NCBI RefSeq assembly: GCF_030124175.1
Contig: NZ_JASKMT010000013.1
Coordinates: 1-64,000 of the forward strand
Length of the DNA stretch: 64,000 nucleotides
Direction: 5' to 3'
Origin: Streptomyces sp. 549
GTDB lineage: Bacteria > Actinomycetota > Actinomycetes > Streptomycetales > Streptomycetaceae
Shown here piece after piece: positions 51,075 through 59,947 of this stretch. A program made the translations under genes and the position numbers. Numbering within the stretch: the first letter of the stretch is position 1; each line of letters opens with the position of its first letter. The notes below the pieces were generated by a model. The model worked only from the letters and a program-made list of their open reading frames with translations, did no database searches and was not told where the DNA came from.

Positions 51075-51917
51075 GTGCGACCTCACTCCGGCAGCGCCGG
51101 GACACCCTTCTCCGGTCCTGCGGGTCCCTCCGGCTCCCCAGGGATCGCCGTCATCGCGCACCGCGGTGCCTCCGAGGACGCGCCGGAACACACCCTGACC
51201 GCCTACCGCAAGGCGATCGAGCACGGTGCCGACGCGCTGGAGTGCGACGTGCGCCTTACCGCCGACGGGCATCTGGTGTGTGTGCACGACCGCCGCGTCA
51301 ACCGGGTCTCCAACGGCCGGGGCGCGGTGTCGGCGATGGAGCTCTCCGCTCTGGCCGCGCTCGACTTCGGGTCCTGGAGGGACGACTTCGAGCAGCCGGA
51401 CACCGAGGACCGGGACCGCACGTCGGTACTCACACTGGAGCGGCTGCTCCAGTTGGTGAAGGAGTCCTCGGCCGCCGGGCGGCCGGTGGAGCTGGCCATC
51501 GAGACCAAGCACCCCACCCGTTGGGCGGGCCAGGTCGAGGAGAAACTGCTCGGCCTGCTGAAGGAGTACGAACTCGACTCCCCCGTGCGGGTGATGAGTT
51601 TCTCCGCCCGCTCGCTGCACCGGATCCGGGCCGCAGCGCCGCATCTGCCGACGGTCTACCTGATGCAGTTCCTGCTGCCCCGCCACCGTGAGGGCAGGCT
51701 GCCGCCGGGTGTACGCATCACCGGCCCGAGCATGCGCATCATCCGCAACAACCCGGAGTACGTGATCCGGGCTCAGCGGGCGGGCCACCGGGTGCACGTG
51801 TGGACGGTGGACGATCCGCTGGACGTGGAACTGTGCGCCCGCCTGGGCGTGGACGCCGTGATCACCAACCGGCCCCGGCAGGTCGTCGAGCAGCTCACCT
51901 CGTTCGGCCTGCGCTGA
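51075..51917 (+). CDS. Glycerophosphodiester phosphodiesterase
   Basis: 280 aa from GTG at 51075. GDPD motifs are complete: IAVIAHRGASEDAPEHTLTAYRKAIEHGADALECDVRLTADGHLVCVHD (HRG...E.D, metal and catalytic His residues), ELAIETK and the C-terminal HVWTVDDPLDVELCARLGVDAVITNRP. No signal peptide, so a cytosolic enzyme hydrolysing glycerophosphodiesters to glycerol-3-phosphate. The start codon choice is uncertain because no strong ribosome site is seen. Confidence 0.92.
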   Translation: MRPHSGSAGTPFSGPAGPSGSPGIAVIAHRGASEDAPEHTLTAYRKAIEHGADALECDVRLTADGHLVCVHDRRVNRVSNGRGAVSAMELSALAALDFGSWRDDFEQPDTEDRDRTSVLTLERLLQLVKESSAAGRPVELAIETKHPTRWAGQVEEKLLGLLKEYELDSPVRVMSFSARSLHRIRAAAPHLPTVYLMQFLLPRHREGRLPPGVRITGPSMRIIRNNPEYVIRAQRAGHRVHVWTVDDPLDVELCARLGVDAVITNRPRQVVEQLTSFGLR

Positions 51918-52238
51918 CGCCCCGCCACCCGACCCGCGGCGGGCCGCTCCCGCCGATCCCGCCACCCGTCCGATCCCGCGTCCGGGTCATGCCGGGAGGC
52001 GCCCCCTGACGCCCGCCGGTGTGCGGGCGTGCGGGCGGCACGTGCCGGGCGCGGGGGAACCGGGCATACGCGGGCACGATCCGCCGCCACTCGGGCATCG
52101 GCCTCCCGGGGTACTCCGGCGCATCCGGTGCGTGCGGAGACGTGACGAGTGCGTCAACCGGGCGGCACGGGCCGGTTTCCGGACACCCGGGCCGGGGCAT
52201 TCATCCCCTGGCGTGGGGCGACGAAGGAGGTTTCGGGG
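51918..52238. other. Intergenic region
   Basis: 320 bp, GC-rich, no supported gene. AAGGAGG at 52223-52230 is the ribosome site of the following ATPase gene. Confidence 0.4.
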
Positions 52239-52733
52239 GTGGCGTGGGTGGTGGCACACGAGGTGCCGACTTCGTCGACCATGGCCGTGCCCCATGGTCC
52301 TGCGGGTGTGGGCCTGGCGCGGCGGCGGTTGCGTGACGATCTGCGCTCCAGTGGAGCGCCCGAGTCGGTGGTGGACGACGCCGCCCTGATCCTGTCGGAA
52401 CTGCTCAGCAACTCCTGCCGGCACGCCCGGCCACTTCCCCCGGACGACTGCGTCCGCGCGGACTGGCGGCGGGCCGCGAGCGGCGACCTGACGATCTCGG
52501 TCACCGACGGCGGCGGCCCGACCCGTCCGCTTCCGGCCACTCCCTCGGTCACCGCGCACGGCGGCCGGGGGCTGTCGATCATCACCTCGCTGGCCCGCGA
52601 CTGGGGCGTGCGCGAGGAGGACGGCTGCGAGGGCGGCGTGACGGTGTGGGCCGTGGTGGCGCCCGGTGACGGCTTCGGCTCGTCCGGCGGCTTCGGCCTG
52701 ATCGACCTCGAGGGCATCGACGAACTGACCTGA
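52239..52733 (+). CDS. RsbW-like HATPase_c anti-sigma-type ATP-binding protein
   Basis: 164 aa from GTG at 52239 with AAGGAGG eight bases upstream. GHKL motifs: N-box DAALILSELLSNSCRHARP, G1 SVTDGGGPTRP, G2-like HGGRGLSIITSLARDWGV. The fold and size are those of Streptomyces single-domain HATPase proteins, some of which are serine kinases and anti-sigma factors. No partner sigma factor or STAS gene is adjacent. The C-terminus is acidic (IDLEGIDELT). Confidence 0.9.
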   Translation: MAWVVAHEVPTSSTMAVPHGPAGVGLARRRLRDDLRSSGAPESVVDDAALILSELLSNSCRHARPLPPDDCVRADWRRAASGDLTISVTDGGGPTRPLPATPSVTAHGGRGLSIITSLARDWGVREEDGCEGGVTVWAVVAPGDGFGSSGGFGLIDLEGIDELT

Positions 52734-52823
52734 CCGGGCGGCAGACGGGCTAGGCTCGCGCGCAACAGTTCTTCCCGTTGCCAGGTTTGTCACCCCGGTT
52801 TGTCACGTTTCGGAGACCCGCGC

Positions 52824-53792
52824 ATGGCCAAGAAGCGCCGCCCCCAGCCCCAGGCTTCCTCGTCGCAGCTCAAGGACCGGGAGGTGCCGGTCGTCGGCGG
52901 TCGGGAACCCTGCCCCTGCGGGTCGGGCCGCCGCTACAAGGGCTGCCACGGCCGCGCCGCGGCGCAGGCGGTGACGGAGCTGGTCCGCCGCCCGTTCGAG
53001 GGCCTGCCCGGTGAGTGCGACTGGGTCGCCATGCGGGAGCTGGTGCCGGCCGCGACGGCTCCGCTGACGCTCGCCGGCGGACTGCCGGACGGCGTCCCCG
53101 CGGTGACCCTGGCCACCGTGCTGCCCATGGCGTGGCCGGCGCTGCGGCGCGACGACGGCACCGTGATGCTGGGCCTGCAGAACGACACCGCCTCCGGCGA
53201 CATCAGCCGGGACCTGGCCGACGTGCTGCGCAGGGCCCTGACCGCGGAGCCGGGCAACCCGGTGGCCGCCGAGCGCACCGGCGGCGACGCGCCGCGCCTG
53301 CAGGACCTGCTCGACCCCGCGACGCCGCTGATGCCGGAGGTGCACAGCGGTTTCGAGTTCTGGCTCACCGACGCGGAGAACGCCGCCCCCGAGGTCGCCG
53401 CCTCGCTGGAGCGGGCCAACTCGGCGGCGCTGCCCACCGCGCGGCTGACCTCGGTGGAGGCGGCCTACTGGTGCCGGACCCCGGAGAAGAACCACCTGCG
53501 CTGGGTGATGTCCCACGCCGAGGAGGGCCTGCTTGACGCCCTGGCCCGACTGCACGCCGCCGGTGCCTCGTCGTTGGGCGAGCACACCCGGCTGGTCGGT
53601 TCGTTCCGGGCGCACGGACTGGTGGTGCCGGTGTGGGACCTGCCGACGGAGATGACCGCCGACGAGTGCGAGAGGCCCGCCGAGGCGTTCGCCGAACGGC
53701 TCGGCGACGCGCTGGCGGAGAGCGCGCCGCTCACGTCCGAGGAGCGCCGGGCCCGCAGCGGTCTGGCCAACCGCCAGATCACTCTGAGCTGA
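52824..53792 (+). CDS. SEC-C motif protein (DUF5926-like)
   Basis: 322 aa from ATG at 52824. The basic N-terminus (MAKKRRPQPQ) is followed by a SEC-C-type zinc motif, PCPCGSGRRYKGCHGR, at about residues 30-45. The rest is a soluble alpha/beta domain (CDWVAMRELVPAATAPLTLAG; LPTEMTADECERPAEAFAERL) that I recognise as DUF5926, conserved in Streptomyces. SEC-C motifs bind zinc and dock to ribosome or translocase partners in other proteins; here the role is unknown. Confidence 0.85.
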   Translation: MAKKRRPQPQASSSQLKDREVPVVGGREPCPCGSGRRYKGCHGRAAAQAVTELVRRPFEGLPGECDWVAMRELVPAATAPLTLAGGLPDGVPAVTLATVLPMAWPALRRDDGTVMLGLQNDTASGDISRDLADVLRRALTAEPGNPVAAERTGGDAPRLQDLLDPATPLMPEVHSGFEFWLTDAENAAPEVAASLERANSAALPTARLTSVEAAYWCRTPEKNHLRWVMSHAEEGLLDALARLHAAGASSLGEHTRLVGSFRAHGLVVPVWDLPTEMTADECERPAEAFAERLGDALAESAPLTSEERRARSGLANRQITLS

Positions 53793-54057
53793 CCGCGACC
53801 GCCGGCAGGCTCCGGACCCGCGGAGTCTGCCGACGGCGCGTCTGAAGCCGCACGGTCCGGAGTCGCGGACTCACACGGGTGGCGGGGGCTGCGCGCCGCG
53901 TTTCCGATGACACTCGGTGACGCGGCTCAACCACCAGGTAATTGAACGCTCAAGCATCGTGATTCGGGTCACAACTCCCCACCCGAGCAGGCAAATCCGC
54001 GTCTGAAAAGGAACGCCGGAATTTGCGAACGGCCAATCTCTTGTTACGGTTATTAAA
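53793..54057. promoter_or_regulatory. AT-richer intergenic region with promoter-like boxes
   Basis: No gene is supported. Near its end TTGCGA (54023-54028) and TACGGT (54045-54050), 16 bp apart, resemble -35 and -10 boxes reading rightward into the hairpin that follows. Confidence 0.45.
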
Positions 54058-54097
54058 GCCCGGTCGCTGGTGCATCCCCCGTCGCCAGCGACCGGGC
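54058..54097. ncRNA. 13-bp-stem hairpin: terminator or very short RNA
   Basis: A perfect stem (GCCCGGTCGCTGG at 54058-54070, CCAGCGACCGGGC at 54085-54097) with the C-rich loop TGCATCCCCCGTCG. Leftward it lies 60 bp after the 253-aa secreted/membrane-protein gene and is followed by TTTAATAA, so it can be that gene's terminator. Rightward it starts at the predicted transcription start of the promoter-like boxes, so a short structured RNA is also possible. Confidence 0.5.
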
Positions 54098-54156
54098 GTT
54101 TCCATGCCCGAAGACGGGCCCCGGCGCCCGGAGGCCCGCGCGGGTGGCGCTCGGGC

Positions 54157-54918
54157 TCAGTCCGCCAGCGCGCCGGGTGAGTTGCTCCCCGCGCGGAGCA
54201 GCAGCCGGTCCTCTCCTGGCGGCGCGAACTCCGCGACGGCCCGGTACGGCGGCTCGTCGTCCACCGGATGCACCGTGCGCTGCCGGGGCGTCTCGCACAG
54301 ACCGGGACGGCCCTGCCCGGAAAGGGCGCAGTGCACCTGCACCGTGCGGCCGTCCGGCCGCATCAGCGTCAGCACGGCACGCAGCGCCTCGCCGCCGAGC
54401 ACGCGGTGGTACGTGCGCCCCCAGGTCTGGCCCTCCTCGGTCAGCACGCAGGTCTGCGCCGTCACCGCGCCGGGCGCGGTGACCTCGGGCCCGCACGTGG
54501 CGGCGGGGCCACGCGCCCGGATGTGCGCACCGGAACCGGACAGTCCGGTGCCGCCGGGCCGCTGCGGTCCGCCCGCGGCCGGCAGGTCCGCCCCGCCCTC
54601 CGTGCCGCCCTGCGCGGCACCCTCGGCAGCGTCGTCCGCGCCCCCGTCCGCAGCGCCGGAGGTGTCCTCGCCGCCGGAGGTGTCCAGTTGCGGCACGCCG
54701 CCGGCGCTGTCACCGAGTCCGCCGACGGTGCCGCCGAAGTCGTCGAAGAGGTCGTCGGCCGCCCGGACGTCGTCGACTCCCGTACGGGGGACGGGTGATG
54801 CGGTCCGGTGCTCGGAGGTGCCCGCCATCGCGATGGCCAGGGGCAGCGCGGCGGCGAGCGCAACCGCGCCCGCGAGCACACCCACCCGGGTACGCGAGGC
54901 GCGCCGGTGCTGTGACAT
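54157..54918 (-). CDS. Membrane-anchored or secreted acidic protein
   Basis: 253 aa from ATG at 54918. One N-terminal hydrophobic segment (residues 12-32, VGVLAGAVALAAALPLAIAMAG) acts as signal or anchor. Residues about 40-135 are acidic low complexity (DDVRAADDLFDDFGGTVGG; GGEDTSGAADGGADDAAEG). The C-terminal 115 residues contain three Cys (TCGPEVTAPG, TCVLTEEGQTWGRTYHR, HCALSGQ, LCETP) in a probable disulfide-bonded beta domain. No known domain. Extracytoplasmic. Confidence 0.8.
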   Translation of the reverse strand: MSQHRRASRTRVGVLAGAVALAAALPLAIAMAGTSEHRTASPVPRTGVDDVRAADDLFDDFGGTVGGLGDSAGGVPQLDTSGGEDTSGAADGGADDAAEGAAQGGTEGGADLPAAGGPQRPGGTGLSGSGAHIRARGPAATCGPEVTAPGAVTAQTCVLTEEGQTWGRTYHRVLGGEALRAVLTLMRPDGRTVQVHCALSGQGRPGLCETPRQRTVHPVDDEPPYRAVAEFAPPGEDRLLLRAGSNSPGALAD

Positions 54919-55151
54919 GCGGTGAACATACGGGCATTCACCGTGCCGTTACCGGCCTGTGCGCCGTTTTCCCGCTGTCTGCGTCCACGGCCAACCCGTA
55001 TGAGTGAAGCGGACACCGCCTGCCACCCGACGGGCACGCCGCCCCCACACGACGGCACGCGCCCCGCTGGTCGCGGGGCGCGTGCAGGGCGTGCAGGGCG
55101 TGCAGGGGAGAGCGGGCCGGTTGCGCCGGGTGCCGGATCCGGCCGGAGGTG

Positions 55152-55817
55152 TCAGTAGGCGAGGCGGCTGCCGCCGTCGGGTGCCGTGGTGCTGGCCTCG
55201 ACGAGGACGTCCAGCAACTCCTCCAGACGGGGCAGGTAGGGGGTGCCGCCGCGCTGCGCCGGCGTCGGCTTCCGCTGCCAGGCCACCGCTCCGCCGGCGG
55301 TCTCCGTCGGCGGAAGCGGCACGTATCCGCCCTCGCCGTGGAACCGCAGCGAACTGGGCACCCAGTCCTGGGCGTAGAGCAGTTCGCCCAACTCCTCCAG
55401 GTCGTAGGGGGCGACCAGCAGCAGGAACCGGGTGGGCGTGGCCACCACGGGGCCGAGCCGCACGCCGCGGCGGTCGAGCTCGCGCAGCGCCAGCTCCCCG
55501 GCGGCGGCCGGCAGGCTCAGCGCGCAGGGCGCGCTGCCGCCGGTCGCCAGCAGCACCGAGGCGGTGGGCCGCTGTGTCCACCACCAGCGCACCATGCGGG
55601 CGTCGGTGGTGGCGGCCAGCAGATCGGGGTCGAGCGGGTGGGCGCCCGGTACCGCGCAGTCGGGCTGCGGGCAGGCGCACAGCCGTTTCGACGGGCGTAC
55701 CGAAATCTGCAGGGCCGCCCCCGGCACCACCGGCCAGTTCCACTCGGTGGCACAGGTGAGCGCGGCTGTCCGCCGAGCCCAGCGGGTCACGCGTCGCCTT
55801 CCGAGGATCTCGCGCAT
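55152..55817 (-). CDS. Degenerate primase/polymerase-like protein
   Basis: 221 aa from ATG at 55817 (GGAA upstream, long spacing). The prim-pol N-terminus is recognisable (WNWPVVPGAALQ; CACPQPDCAVPGAHPLDPDLLAATTDARMVRWWWTQRPTASVLLATGG), but the catalytic DxD expected next is absent (CALSLPAAAGELAL). The rest (VVATPTRFLLLVAPYDLEELGELLYAQDWVPSSLRFHGEGGYVPLPP) keeps the family pattern. Probably a non-catalytic regulatory or DNA-binding relative. Divergent from the SpoIIE-type gene. Confidence 0.82.
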   Translation of the reverse strand: MREILGRRRVTRWARRTAALTCATEWNWPVVPGAALQISVRPSKRLCACPQPDCAVPGAHPLDPDLLAATTDARMVRWWWTQRPTASVLLATGGSAPCALSLPAAAGELALRELDRRGVRLGPVVATPTRFLLLVAPYDLEELGELLYAQDWVPSSLRFHGEGGYVPLPPTETAGGAVAWQRKPTPAQRGGTPYLPRLEELLDVLVEASTTAPDGGSRLAY

Positions 55818-56426
55818 GAGCGCTCGTTCCTTTCCGTTAACGCCGAAGATCGACAAGGATCTACCAAGACCGACAACGACCATCGAGAACCATCACATAC
55901 GTGGATTTCACGTCACTGCGGGGTACAAAGCAGCGCATCATGCCGCGGGTCGAGCGTGGAACCTGGCGGGGGGTGGCGCGCGCATGGCGCTTGCGCTCCG
56001 TGCTGTCCGTGGTGCCGAGTGCCCTGAACCTGTTCACTGCTCGCCGAACGCGGAGCCCGGCTGCTGCCGGTTGAGACGCAGAGGCCCTCCGTCGGGTTCC
56101 GTCGGGTTCCGACCCGGCCCCACCAGCCTGCGCTCTTTCCATCCGTACCCAGAAGCGGCCCCGGGTCTGCGCCAGGGCCGCTGCCGAATGACCCCAGTCG
56201 ACCGCGAATTGGCGCAAGCAGGGGACTTTTCGCGCCAACCTGCGGGACACTCGGCTTGTCGCCCCCCAGGCTCAGGTGCCGCCTGGACACCATCGCCCGC
56301 ACAAGGACAATGCTGGACATCCTGTCACCGGTGCGTGTAGATGTGGACGCATTGCTGGCAGAGCAGCATGACATGGGGGTTTGCGATGCAATTGAGAAAA
56401 AAGATCTCCAGTGAAAGCCGCTGCTC
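55818..56426. other. Large divergent intergenic region
   Basis: About 610 bp between divergent genes. A short repeat (CCGTCGGGTTCCG, 56090-56112) lies within. A 34-codon frame at 56310-56414 is listed separately. A second short frame (MQLRKKISSESRCS) starting near 56385 ends overlapping the ATG of the SpoIIE-type gene and could be a leader peptide. Base composition drops near 56330-56410. Confidence 0.4.
56310..56414 (+). CDS. Possible 34-aa peptide
   Basis: From ATG at 56310 with AAGGA close upstream: MLDILSPVRVDVDALLAEQHDM then GVCDAIEKKDLQ. The composition is protein-like, acidic and free of the Arg/Pro bias of chance frames, with rare codons (GCA, ATT, AAA). It ends 12 bp before the downstream start. 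A leader peptide or the remnant of a longer gene are alternatives. Confidence 0.35.
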   Translation: MLDILSPVRVDVDALLAEQHDMGVCDAIEKKDLQ

Positions 56427-58202
56427 ATGAGTACGCCCCGCACCTCAAAAGTGGCTGGAATCAACCCGCCCCCCTCGTTGGCGGAGCACACTACCGCGCC
56501 CGCCGCGGAAGCGGGCAGCGAACGCACGCCGCAGCCCGCCGGACGGACGACCGCCGCGGACGGCACGGGCCGCGGCTCGGAACGGCAGTCCGCCGGCGAC
56601 ACCGGCACCGCCCCCCGGCCCCCCGCGCCCGATGTGCTCACCGGGGCCCTCGCCCTGCCGCGGCCCGGCGGTGAGCTGGTCCGCACGGTCGACCAGCTGG
56701 CCGCAGCGCAGGACCGGCTGGCCGGCTGGATCTCGGACCTGACCACGGTGCACGACCTCACCGAACGCCTGGCCCGCACCACCTCCCTGGAGTCCGCGCT
56801 GGACGAGGTGCTGCGCGCCGGCGCGTCGCTGGTCGGTGCGCGACGCGGACTGGTCGCGCTGGAGCCGGCGGACGGCCTCGGGCCGGAGCGCACCGTCGGT
56901 CTGGGTCTGGGACGGGCGGATCTCGGCCAGATCGAGACCATCCCTCGCGGTTCGGGCTTCTACGGCAGGCTGCTGGACGGGCTTCCAGAGTCGGGCCCCC
57001 GCGACGCGGTCAGCCAGCCGGACATCCTCGGCGAGGACGACCTCGACCCGCGGCACCGCGAGGTGGCCGCCCGGCTCGGTTACGCCGCCAGCTACGCCGT
57101 GCCGCTCACCACCGGGACCGAACCGGACCCGGGCGCCGCACACCCCCACGGCACCGGCGACACCGAAACGCACCCCCGCGGCACGCACCCCACGGGCACG
57201 CACCCCCGCACCGACGTCCCCGCCCCGGAGGGGACGGCCGCCCGCCCCGAAGGCACCGGGTCCACCCGGCCGCCGTCCGCAGACCCCGCAGTCCCGGAAT
57301 CCAGCGCTGACCCCGCCGCCGGCACCCGCGGCACGGACCCGTCGGGCGCCGCGCACCGCATGGGGGCCGCCGTCTGGCTGTACGACGAGCCGGCCGAGCC
57401 CACCGAGCGGCAGCGCCACCTGCTCGGCCTGTACCTCGCCGTAGCGACCGAGCACATCGCCCGGCAGCTCACCCTCACCCGGGCCAGGGCCGCGGTGACC
57501 GCCGTCCGCGAGGAGCTGATGCCCAGCCGGCTGCCGCGCGTCCCCGGCGTGCAGTTCGCCGTGCGGCACCGCACCGGGCCGCGCGGCGGCGGCGACTGGT
57601 ACGACGTGCTGCCGCTGCCCGAGGGCGCGCTGGGCCTCTCCGTCGGCGGGGTCACCGGCAGCGGGCCCACCGCGGTCGCGGCGAGCGGCCGACTGCGGGC
57701 CTCGCTGCGGGCCTACGCCGTCATGGAGGGCGAGGACCCGGTGGCGGTGCTGTCGGACCTGGAGCTGCTGATGCGGCTGACCGAACCGGCACGCACCGCG
57801 ACGGCGCTGTTCGGCTTCGCCGAGCCGGCCCTGCGCAAGATCGTCGTGGCGGGCGCCGGACACTGCCCGCCGCTGATCGTCGGGCCGCGCCGCTGCGAGT
57901 TCGCCGAGACGACGCTCTCCGCGCCGCTGGGCATGCTGACCTGCTGGGAGGCACCCAGCGTCGACCTCTACCTGGAGCCCGGGGAAACGCTTTTGCTGTA
58001 CAGCGACGGGCTGGTGCAGCGCACCGGCGAGCCGTTGGACCAGGCGTTCATCCGGCTGCAGGCAGCCGCGAAGTCGGCCGCGCCGTCGGTGCGCGACGAC
58101 CCCGAGGCGCTGGTCGAGCACGTGCTGCGCACGGTGCTGCCGGACGGCCTCGCCGACGCGGACAGCGAGGAGGACGTCGTCCTCCTCGCCGCCCGCTTCT
58201 GA
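56427..58202 (+). CDS. GAF plus SpoIIE-type PP2C-like protein missing one metal-binding Asp
   Basis: 591 aa from ATG at 56427. A disordered N-terminus (1-80) and a helical signalling segment (VRTVDQLAAAQDRLAGWISDLTTVHDLTERLARTTSLESALDEVL) lead into a GAF domain (about 120-345, split by a Thr/Pro/His-rich insert at 225-310). The PP2C domain begins at RTGPRGGGDWYDVLPLPEGALGLSV. Asp in GGDWYD is present, but the invariant GDxxGxG Asp is Gly408 (VGGVTGSG); the terminal EEDVVLLAAR Asp is kept. Phosphatase activity is doubtful. Family role: dephosphorylating STAS antagonists. Confidence 0.88.
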   Translation: MSTPRTSKVAGINPPPSLAEHTTAPAAEAGSERTPQPAGRTTAADGTGRGSERQSAGDTGTAPRPPAPDVLTGALALPRPGGELVRTVDQLAAAQDRLAGWISDLTTVHDLTERLARTTSLESALDEVLRAGASLVGARRGLVALEPADGLGPERTVGLGLGRADLGQIETIPRGSGFYGRLLDGLPESGPRDAVSQPDILGEDDLDPRHREVAARLGYAASYAVPLTTGTEPDPGAAHPHGTGDTETHPRGTHPTGTHPRTDVPAPEGTAARPEGTGSTRPPSADPAVPESSADPAAGTRGTDPSGAAHRMGAAVWLYDEPAEPTERQRHLLGLYLAVATEHIARQLTLTRARAAVTAVREELMPSRLPRVPGVQFAVRHRTGPRGGGDWYDVLPLPEGALGLSVGGVTGSGPTAVAASGRLRASLRAYAVMEGEDPVAVLSDLELLMRLTEPARTATALFGFAEPALRKIVVAGAGHCPPLIVGPRRCEFAETTLSAPLGMLTCWEAPSVDLYLEPGETLLLYSDGLVQRTGEPLDQAFIRLQAAAKSAAPSVRDDPEALVEHVLRTVLPDGLADADSEEDVVLLAARF

Positions 58203-58376
58203 CCGGCCGGGCCGGCAACCAGCACCGCCGGCCCGGCCCCGCCCCCACCGGCACAGGCTCGGACCGGCACAGGCCCGGACCGGACCCGGCCCCGACCCGG
58301 CCGGTTCGGACATGCGCCCAGACGTTCGGACATACGATGGAAGGCGGTCCCAGTCCGTACGCAAGGAGGCAGCGAC

Positions 58377-59837
58377 GTGGCCGAGCAGCAGTCGCCGGAG
58401 ACCCCGGCTGACGAGCAGCCCATCAAGCAGCGGAAGAACGGTCTGTACCCGGACCTGTCCGAAGAGCTCGCCGAGAACATGAAGAGCGGGTGGGCCGACA
58501 CCGAGCTGCGCGATCTGCAGCCGATCGAGCAGGCCGAGCACACCGCGCGCCGCCGCGCCGCGCTGTCAGCCCGCTTCCCCGGGGAGCGGCTGGTCGTCCC
58601 GGCCGGCAACCTGAAGACGCGCTCCAACGACACCGAGTACCGCTTCCGCGCGTCCGTCGAGTACGCCTACCTGACCGGCGACCAGAGCGAGGACGGCGTC
58701 CTCGTCATGGAACCGCGGCCGGGCGGCGACGGCCACGACGCGACGCTCTACCTGCTGCCGCGCTCGGACCGGGAGAACGGCGAGTTCTGGCTGGACGGCC
58801 AGGGTGAGCTGTGGGTGGGCCGGCGGCACAGCCTCACCGAGGCCGAGCAGCTGTACGGCATCCCGTGCGCGGACGTGCGGACCGTCGCGGCGGCCCTGCA
58901 CGAGGCGGCCGGGCCGGTGCGCCTGGTCCGCGGCCACGACGCGGCGCTGCGGGAGGCCCTGACCGACAAGGTCACCGCCGAGCGCGACGAGCAGCTGCGG
59001 GTCTTCCTGTCGGAGATGCGGCTGGTCAAGGACGCCTTCGAGATCGGCGAGCTGCAGAAGGCGGTGGACTCCACCGTCCGCGGCTTCGAGGACGTGGTGC
59101 GCGTCCTGGACAAGGCGCAGGCCACGTCCGAGCGGTACGTCGAGGGCACCTTCTTCCTGCGGGCGCGGGTGGAGGGCAACGACGTCGGCTACGGCTCGAT
59201 CTGCGCCTCGGGCCCGCACGCGACCACGCTGCACTGGGTCCGCAACGACGGCCCGGTGCGCGCCGGCGACCTGCTGCTGCTGGACGCGGGTGTGGAGACG
59301 CACACCCTGTACACGGCCGACGTGACCCGCACGATGCCGGTCGACGGCCGCTTCACCGACGTGCAGCGCAAGATCTACGACGCCGTCTACGAGGCGCAGG
59401 AGGCGGGCATCGCCGCCGTCAAGCCGGGCGGCAAGTACCTCGACTTCCACCACGCCGCGCAGCGGGTGCTCGCCGGGAGGCTGGTCGAGTGGGGCCTGCT
59501 GGAGGGGCCGGTGGAGAAGGTGCTGGAGCTGGGCCTGCACCGGCGATGGACGCTGCACGGCACCGGCCACATGCTGGGCCTGGACGTGCACGACTGCGCC
59601 GCCGCGCGCCGCGAGGCGTACGCCGACGGCACGCTGGAGCCGGGCATGTGCCTGACGGTCGAGCCGGGCCTGTACTTCCAGGCGGACGACCTGACGGTGC
59701 CCGAGGAGTACCGGGGCATCGGGGTCCGCATCGAGGACGACGTCGTGGTGACCGAGGACGGCAACCGCAACCTCTCGGCGGCACTGCCCAGGCGCTCCGA
59801 GGAGATCGAGGCGTGGATGGCCTCCCTCCAGGCCTGA
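58377..59837 (+). CDS. Xaa-Pro aminopeptidase (aminopeptidase P family)
   Basis: 486 aa from GTG at 58377, with AAGGAGG upstream. An N-terminal AMP_N domain (residues 60-190, VVPAGNLKTRSNDTEYRFRASVEYAYLTG) precedes the pita-bread catalytic domain. Dinuclear metal ligands are all visible: DAGVETHTLYTADVTRTMP (two Asp), LHGTGHMLGLDVHD (His), LTVEPGLYFQ (Glu) and GVRIEDDVVV (Glu). It removes N-terminal residues before Pro in the cytosol. Length and motifs match the actinobacterial PepP group. Confidence 0.95.
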   Translation: MAEQQSPETPADEQPIKQRKNGLYPDLSEELAENMKSGWADTELRDLQPIEQAEHTARRRAALSARFPGERLVVPAGNLKTRSNDTEYRFRASVEYAYLTGDQSEDGVLVMEPRPGGDGHDATLYLLPRSDRENGEFWLDGQGELWVGRRHSLTEAEQLYGIPCADVRTVAAALHEAAGPVRLVRGHDAALREALTDKVTAERDEQLRVFLSEMRLVKDAFEIGELQKAVDSTVRGFEDVVRVLDKAQATSERYVEGTFFLRARVEGNDVGYGSICASGPHATTLHWVRNDGPVRAGDLLLLDAGVETHTLYTADVTRTMPVDGRFTDVQRKIYDAVYEAQEAGIAAVKPGGKYLDFHHAAQRVLAGRLVEWGLLEGPVEKVLELGLHRRWTLHGTGHMLGLDVHDCAAARREAYADGTLEPGMCLTVEPGLYFQADDLTVPEEYRGIGVRIEDDVVVTEDGNRNLSAALPRRSEEIEAWMASLQA

Positions 59838-59947
59838 CCCCGGCCCGCGAGGGCTGACGTCCACCGGGCCCGCACGTCCACCGGGCGTGCGGGCCCGCCG
59901 TGTGCCTGCCCGGGGTGCGCGGACCACCACCCGACCGAGGAGCACCC

